Source: Hirschia sp964342355
GTDB lineage: Bacteria; Pseudomonadota; Alphaproteobacteria; Caulobacterales; Hyphomonadaceae
Assembly (NCBI GenBank): GCA_964342355.1
Contig: CAYFFG010000012.1
Location: 31,675-95,674 of the forward strand
Direction: 5' to 3'
DNA length: 64,000 bases
A model generated the notes under the pieces. The model ran no database searches, was not told the DNA's origin, and was given only the letters and a program-made list of their open reading frames with translations. Positions 62,088-64,000 of the stretch are shown here, in pieces. Every line of letters starts with the position of its first letter. Positions within the stretch are counted from its first letter, which is position 1. A program made the translations under genes and the position numbers.

Positions 62088-63149
62088 ATGAATAACTCGC
62101 CAAGTTCAGTATTGGATCAACTCCTCAGCCTTTGGGCGCAAGCAGAGAATTGGATTCTTGCACAGCAGGAATTGGCGACGCTCGGTGTAGTCATTGGACT
62201 AGCCGCTTGCCTGACATTTGTCGTAGTTTGCCTGCGCGGATTGTGGATGGCGGCAAGCGCCGCTCATGTGGCCGGAACCGCGGCGCAAGTTCGTCGTGGC
62301 TCGGACATTGGCGCACGCGTACTGATCTCACGCGGTTATGGGAAACGCGGTGGCGCAGCCAGCGAGTTTTTAAGCGAGGCGGCGCGCACGCATCTCAAGC
62401 GCTTTATGTTTGGCGGTCCATTTGACGTAATCGACTTTCCCGCCACCGTACGCTCAGAAGCTCAGGCGCAGGCGCTGTTAAAACAGGCCGGCGCCGACCT
62501 CGTCATGTGGGGTGACGGCTCCAACCGCAAACAGACTGTCGCCCGTATTGCCCGCCGTGTGGAAGACCGCTCCAACTCCTCATACCAACATCGGACATTA
62601 CAGCTGCCCAAGAGCAAAGAAGAATGGAATTCAGCGCTTTCTGAAGCCATGGCTTATGCTGCGGCGCGCGAGTTACGCCCATCACTGTCACGCCCCCAGG
62701 ATTTCCGTGCAGAGCGTCTGGCGCCGGTCGTCGCGACTCTGGAAGGCGTCTTGAAAGATGCGACACATATGGATGCGTATTTAGCAGGCGACATCGCAGA
62801 TGATTTTGCGGCCGGCGTTGTCCAGCTGACCATTGCCAAACTCGGCTATTGGCCAGAGCGCTCAGTTGAATTGCTTAGAGATACGCTAGACAAGATCGAT
62901 CGGTCCAAAACGCCTGACCGTTGGGTAAAGGCCAAGATTAATCTTGGCCGTGGGCTAAAACTGCAGTGCGAACGTCAGTTTGACCCGATCGTCCTTCAGG
63001 AAGGCGTGGGTCACTTAACAGACGCCCTTGAGGCTTTGCGATCGGAACAGAAGTTCAAAACGGCTGAAACAGCTGCTCAAACCATTTCAGAGTGTCAGAA
63101 AATGCTGGGTACCCGCCGCCGTTTTTCGATCACACGCGGCGGGATCTAA
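62088..63149 (+). CDS. membrane-anchored protein of unknown function
   Basis: I do not recognise the family. The 353-residue product has one N-terminal membrane segment (LGVVIGLAACLTFVVVCLRG). The next domain has IGARVLISRGYGKRGGAASE, PFDVIDFPATVRSEAQAQAL and LLKQAGADLVMWGDGSNRKQ, which look like the strand and helix order of a small alpha/beta module. The C-terminal half is helical, with TPR-like spacing (AKINLGRGLKLQCERQFDPI, LTDALEALRSEQ). No weak or alternative start competes with ATG 62088. It diverges from the hydrolase across the palindrome. Confidence 0.6.
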   Translation: MNNSPSSVLDQLLSLWAQAENWILAQQELATLGVVIGLAACLTFVVVCLRGLWMAASAAHVAGTAAQVRRGSDIGARVLISRGYGKRGGAASEFLSEAARTHLKRFMFGGPFDVIDFPATVRSEAQAQALLKQAGADLVMWGDGSNRKQTVARIARRVEDRSNSSYQHRTLQLPKSKEEWNSALSEAMAYAAARELRPSLSRPQDFRAERLAPVVATLEGVLKDATHMDAYLAGDIADDFAAGVVQLTIAKLGYWPERSVELLRDTLDKIDRSKTPDRWVKAKINLGRGLKLQCERQFDPIVLQEGVGHLTDALEALRSEQKFKTAETAAQTISECQKMLGTRRRFSITRGGI

Positions 63150-63150
63150 T

Positions 63151-63819
63151 TTAAGCTTCGCTTTGGTCGACTGACACACCCGAGCCTGTTTGGCAGGCCA
63201 CGCCCGTGCCGTTAAGACCACAATAGCCACCCGGGTTCTTTTCTAGGTATTGTTGGTGGTAGTCTTCGGCATAGTAAAAGGTCTTTGCAATCGCGATCTC
63301 AGTCGTAATGCTCCCAAGGCCTGCTTGTGCTAAAGCCGCCTGATACGCTGCTTTGGAGGCGGTTACGGTCTTCATCTGTTCTTCTGTCGTCGTGTAGATG
63401 GCGGAGCGGTATTGCGTTCCAATATCATTCCCCTGCCGCATCCCCTGTGTCGGGTCATGCGCTTCCCAGAACACCTTCAGTAACTCTTCCAGTATGATGA
63501 CATCTGGATCATAAACCACTTTGACGATCTCCGTATGCCCGGTCTTGGCCGTGCAGACTTCTTCGTAAGTCGGATTATTTGTAAAACCACCCTGATATCC
63601 GACTGCAGTGGCGACCACACCCTTGGTTTGCCAGAAACGCCGCTCCGCGCCCCAAAAACATCCCATTGCGAGATAGATCGTTTCCAGGCCATCCGCAAAA
63701 GGCCCCTTCAGAGGTTGACCCGTCACAATATTTGTCTCAGCTGTGCGAATTGACGCGTCACGGCCAGGCAGCGCCGTGTCCGCCGTCACCATTTCCGTTT
63801 TTGACTTTGAAAAGAACAT
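63151..63819 (-). CDS. msrA: peptide-methionine (S)-S-oxide reductase MsrA
   Basis: Repairs oxidised methionine in proteins. In the 222-residue product the catalytic Cys54 lies in MGCFWGAERRFW. VVATAVGYQGGFTNNPTYEE and GTQYRSAIY are conserved substrate-site elements, and resolving cysteines lie near the C terminus (GGYCGLNGTGVACQTG). AGGAGG six bases before ATG 63819 marks the start; the longer frame is unlikely. The gene converges on the unknown membrane protein with a one-base gap. Confidence 0.96.
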   Translation of the reverse strand: MFFSKSKTEMVTADTALPGRDASIRTAETNIVTGQPLKGPFADGLETIYLAMGCFWGAERRFWQTKGVVATAVGYQGGFTNNPTYEEVCTAKTGHTEIVKVVYDPDVIILEELLKVFWEAHDPTQGMRQGNDIGTQYRSAIYTTTEEQMKTVTASKAAYQAALAQAGLGSITTEIAIAKTFYYAEDYHQQYLEKNPGGYCGLNGTGVACQTGSGVSVDQSEA

Positions 63820-63961
63820 ATTGCGCCTCCTAAAGGGCTGATCAGCATTCTGATTCAACATAGAATGTAGGTTGGCTCTGCGCTATCCGCCACCTTTGTC
63901 AAAATCATGTGATTTTCAGCTTGCACTCAGCGATCTTCACGCTATTGTCGCGCGCTCTTAC

Positions 63962-64000
63962 GGTGAGGTGGCCGAGTGGTCGAAGGCGCACGCCTGGAAC
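63962..64000 (+). tRNA. tRNA-Ser (anticodon GGA), 5' part cut by the window edge
   Basis: Acceptor strand GGTGAGG (63962-63968), a D arm with GCCGAGTGGTCGAAGGC, and an anticodon arm CGCCT-GGA-AC run to the last base. The pattern is that of serine tRNA. The anticodon GGA reads UCC/UCU. The variable arm and 3' half are outside the window. Confidence 0.9.

Overview
The window comes from the chromosome of an alphaproteobacterium of moderate GC content. The pointers are an alphaproteobacterial-type RpoH, a ~180 kDa-class NAD-glutamate dehydrogenase, the archaeal/alphaproteobacterial-type SerC, a CC0125/CC1285-like lipoprotein and a ybgC-tol-pal cluster of alphaproteobacterial style. The gene mix suggests a relative of the Caulobacterales/Hyphomonadaceae, but that placement is inference. 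Almost all of the window is dense housekeeping DNA. I see no prophage, CRISPR array, transposase or plasmid gene.

Layout. 0-6 kb: the end of a sugar isomerase-like gene, rpoH after an A+T-rich non-coding stretch, two Rossmann-fold oxidoreductases (one without a normal start codon, one without the usual catalytic residues), purA, and a PagL-like outer-membrane protein. 6-18.5 kb: one long co-directional block, ruvB-ybgC-(OpgC-like)-tolQ-tolR-tolA-tolB-pal-cpoB-(YbjN)-tilS-ftsH, followed by folP. It covers Holliday-junction migration, the Tol-Pal envelope machine, tRNA-Ile lysidine formation and membrane proteolysis. 19-24 kb: nitroreductase, a membrane-anchored TIR protein, thiD, a DMT transporter and a PhzF protein. 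23.4-26.8 kb: the serine operon serC-(MazG-like)-serA behind a structured leader. 26.7-32.4 kb: an HxlR/flavodoxin pair, a SafE-like membrane protein, ruvC-ruvA (separated from ruvB), and several small conserved or unknown genes.

32.5-37.4 kb holds sugar-nucleotide metabolism (phosphohexomutase, glmS, galU), with a hairpin-rich region between the mutase and glmS. 37.4-39.2 kb is the most disturbed region: an A+T-rich DUF1993 gene, a decayed second copy of the argE 3' end, a small inverted-repeat element and a secreted orphan protein, all next to intact argE. 40-50 kb holds GST-like proteins, acetyltransferase, mtgA, a CDF metal exporter, a lipoprotein, aldehyde dehydrogenase, a HerA-like ATPase, an AI-2E-family permease and a DUF1287 lipoprotein. 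50-64 kb holds NAD-glutamate dehydrogenase, a voltage-gated potassium channel, lepA, a thioesterase, a methyltransferase, a RimB-RimK-type fusion, an alpha/beta hydrolase, an unknown membrane-anchored protein, msrA, and the 5' part of tRNA-Ser(GGA) cut by the window edge.

The observations most worth following are the serC leader with mutually exclusive pairings that end in a hairpin over the ribosome binding site, the multi-hairpin intergenic region before glmS, the argE-fragment insertion, the MazZ-like gene inside the serine operon, the TIR transmembrane protein, and a 20-bp palindrome between divergent genes near 61.95 kb. All calls come from reading the sequence by eye; no database search was run.
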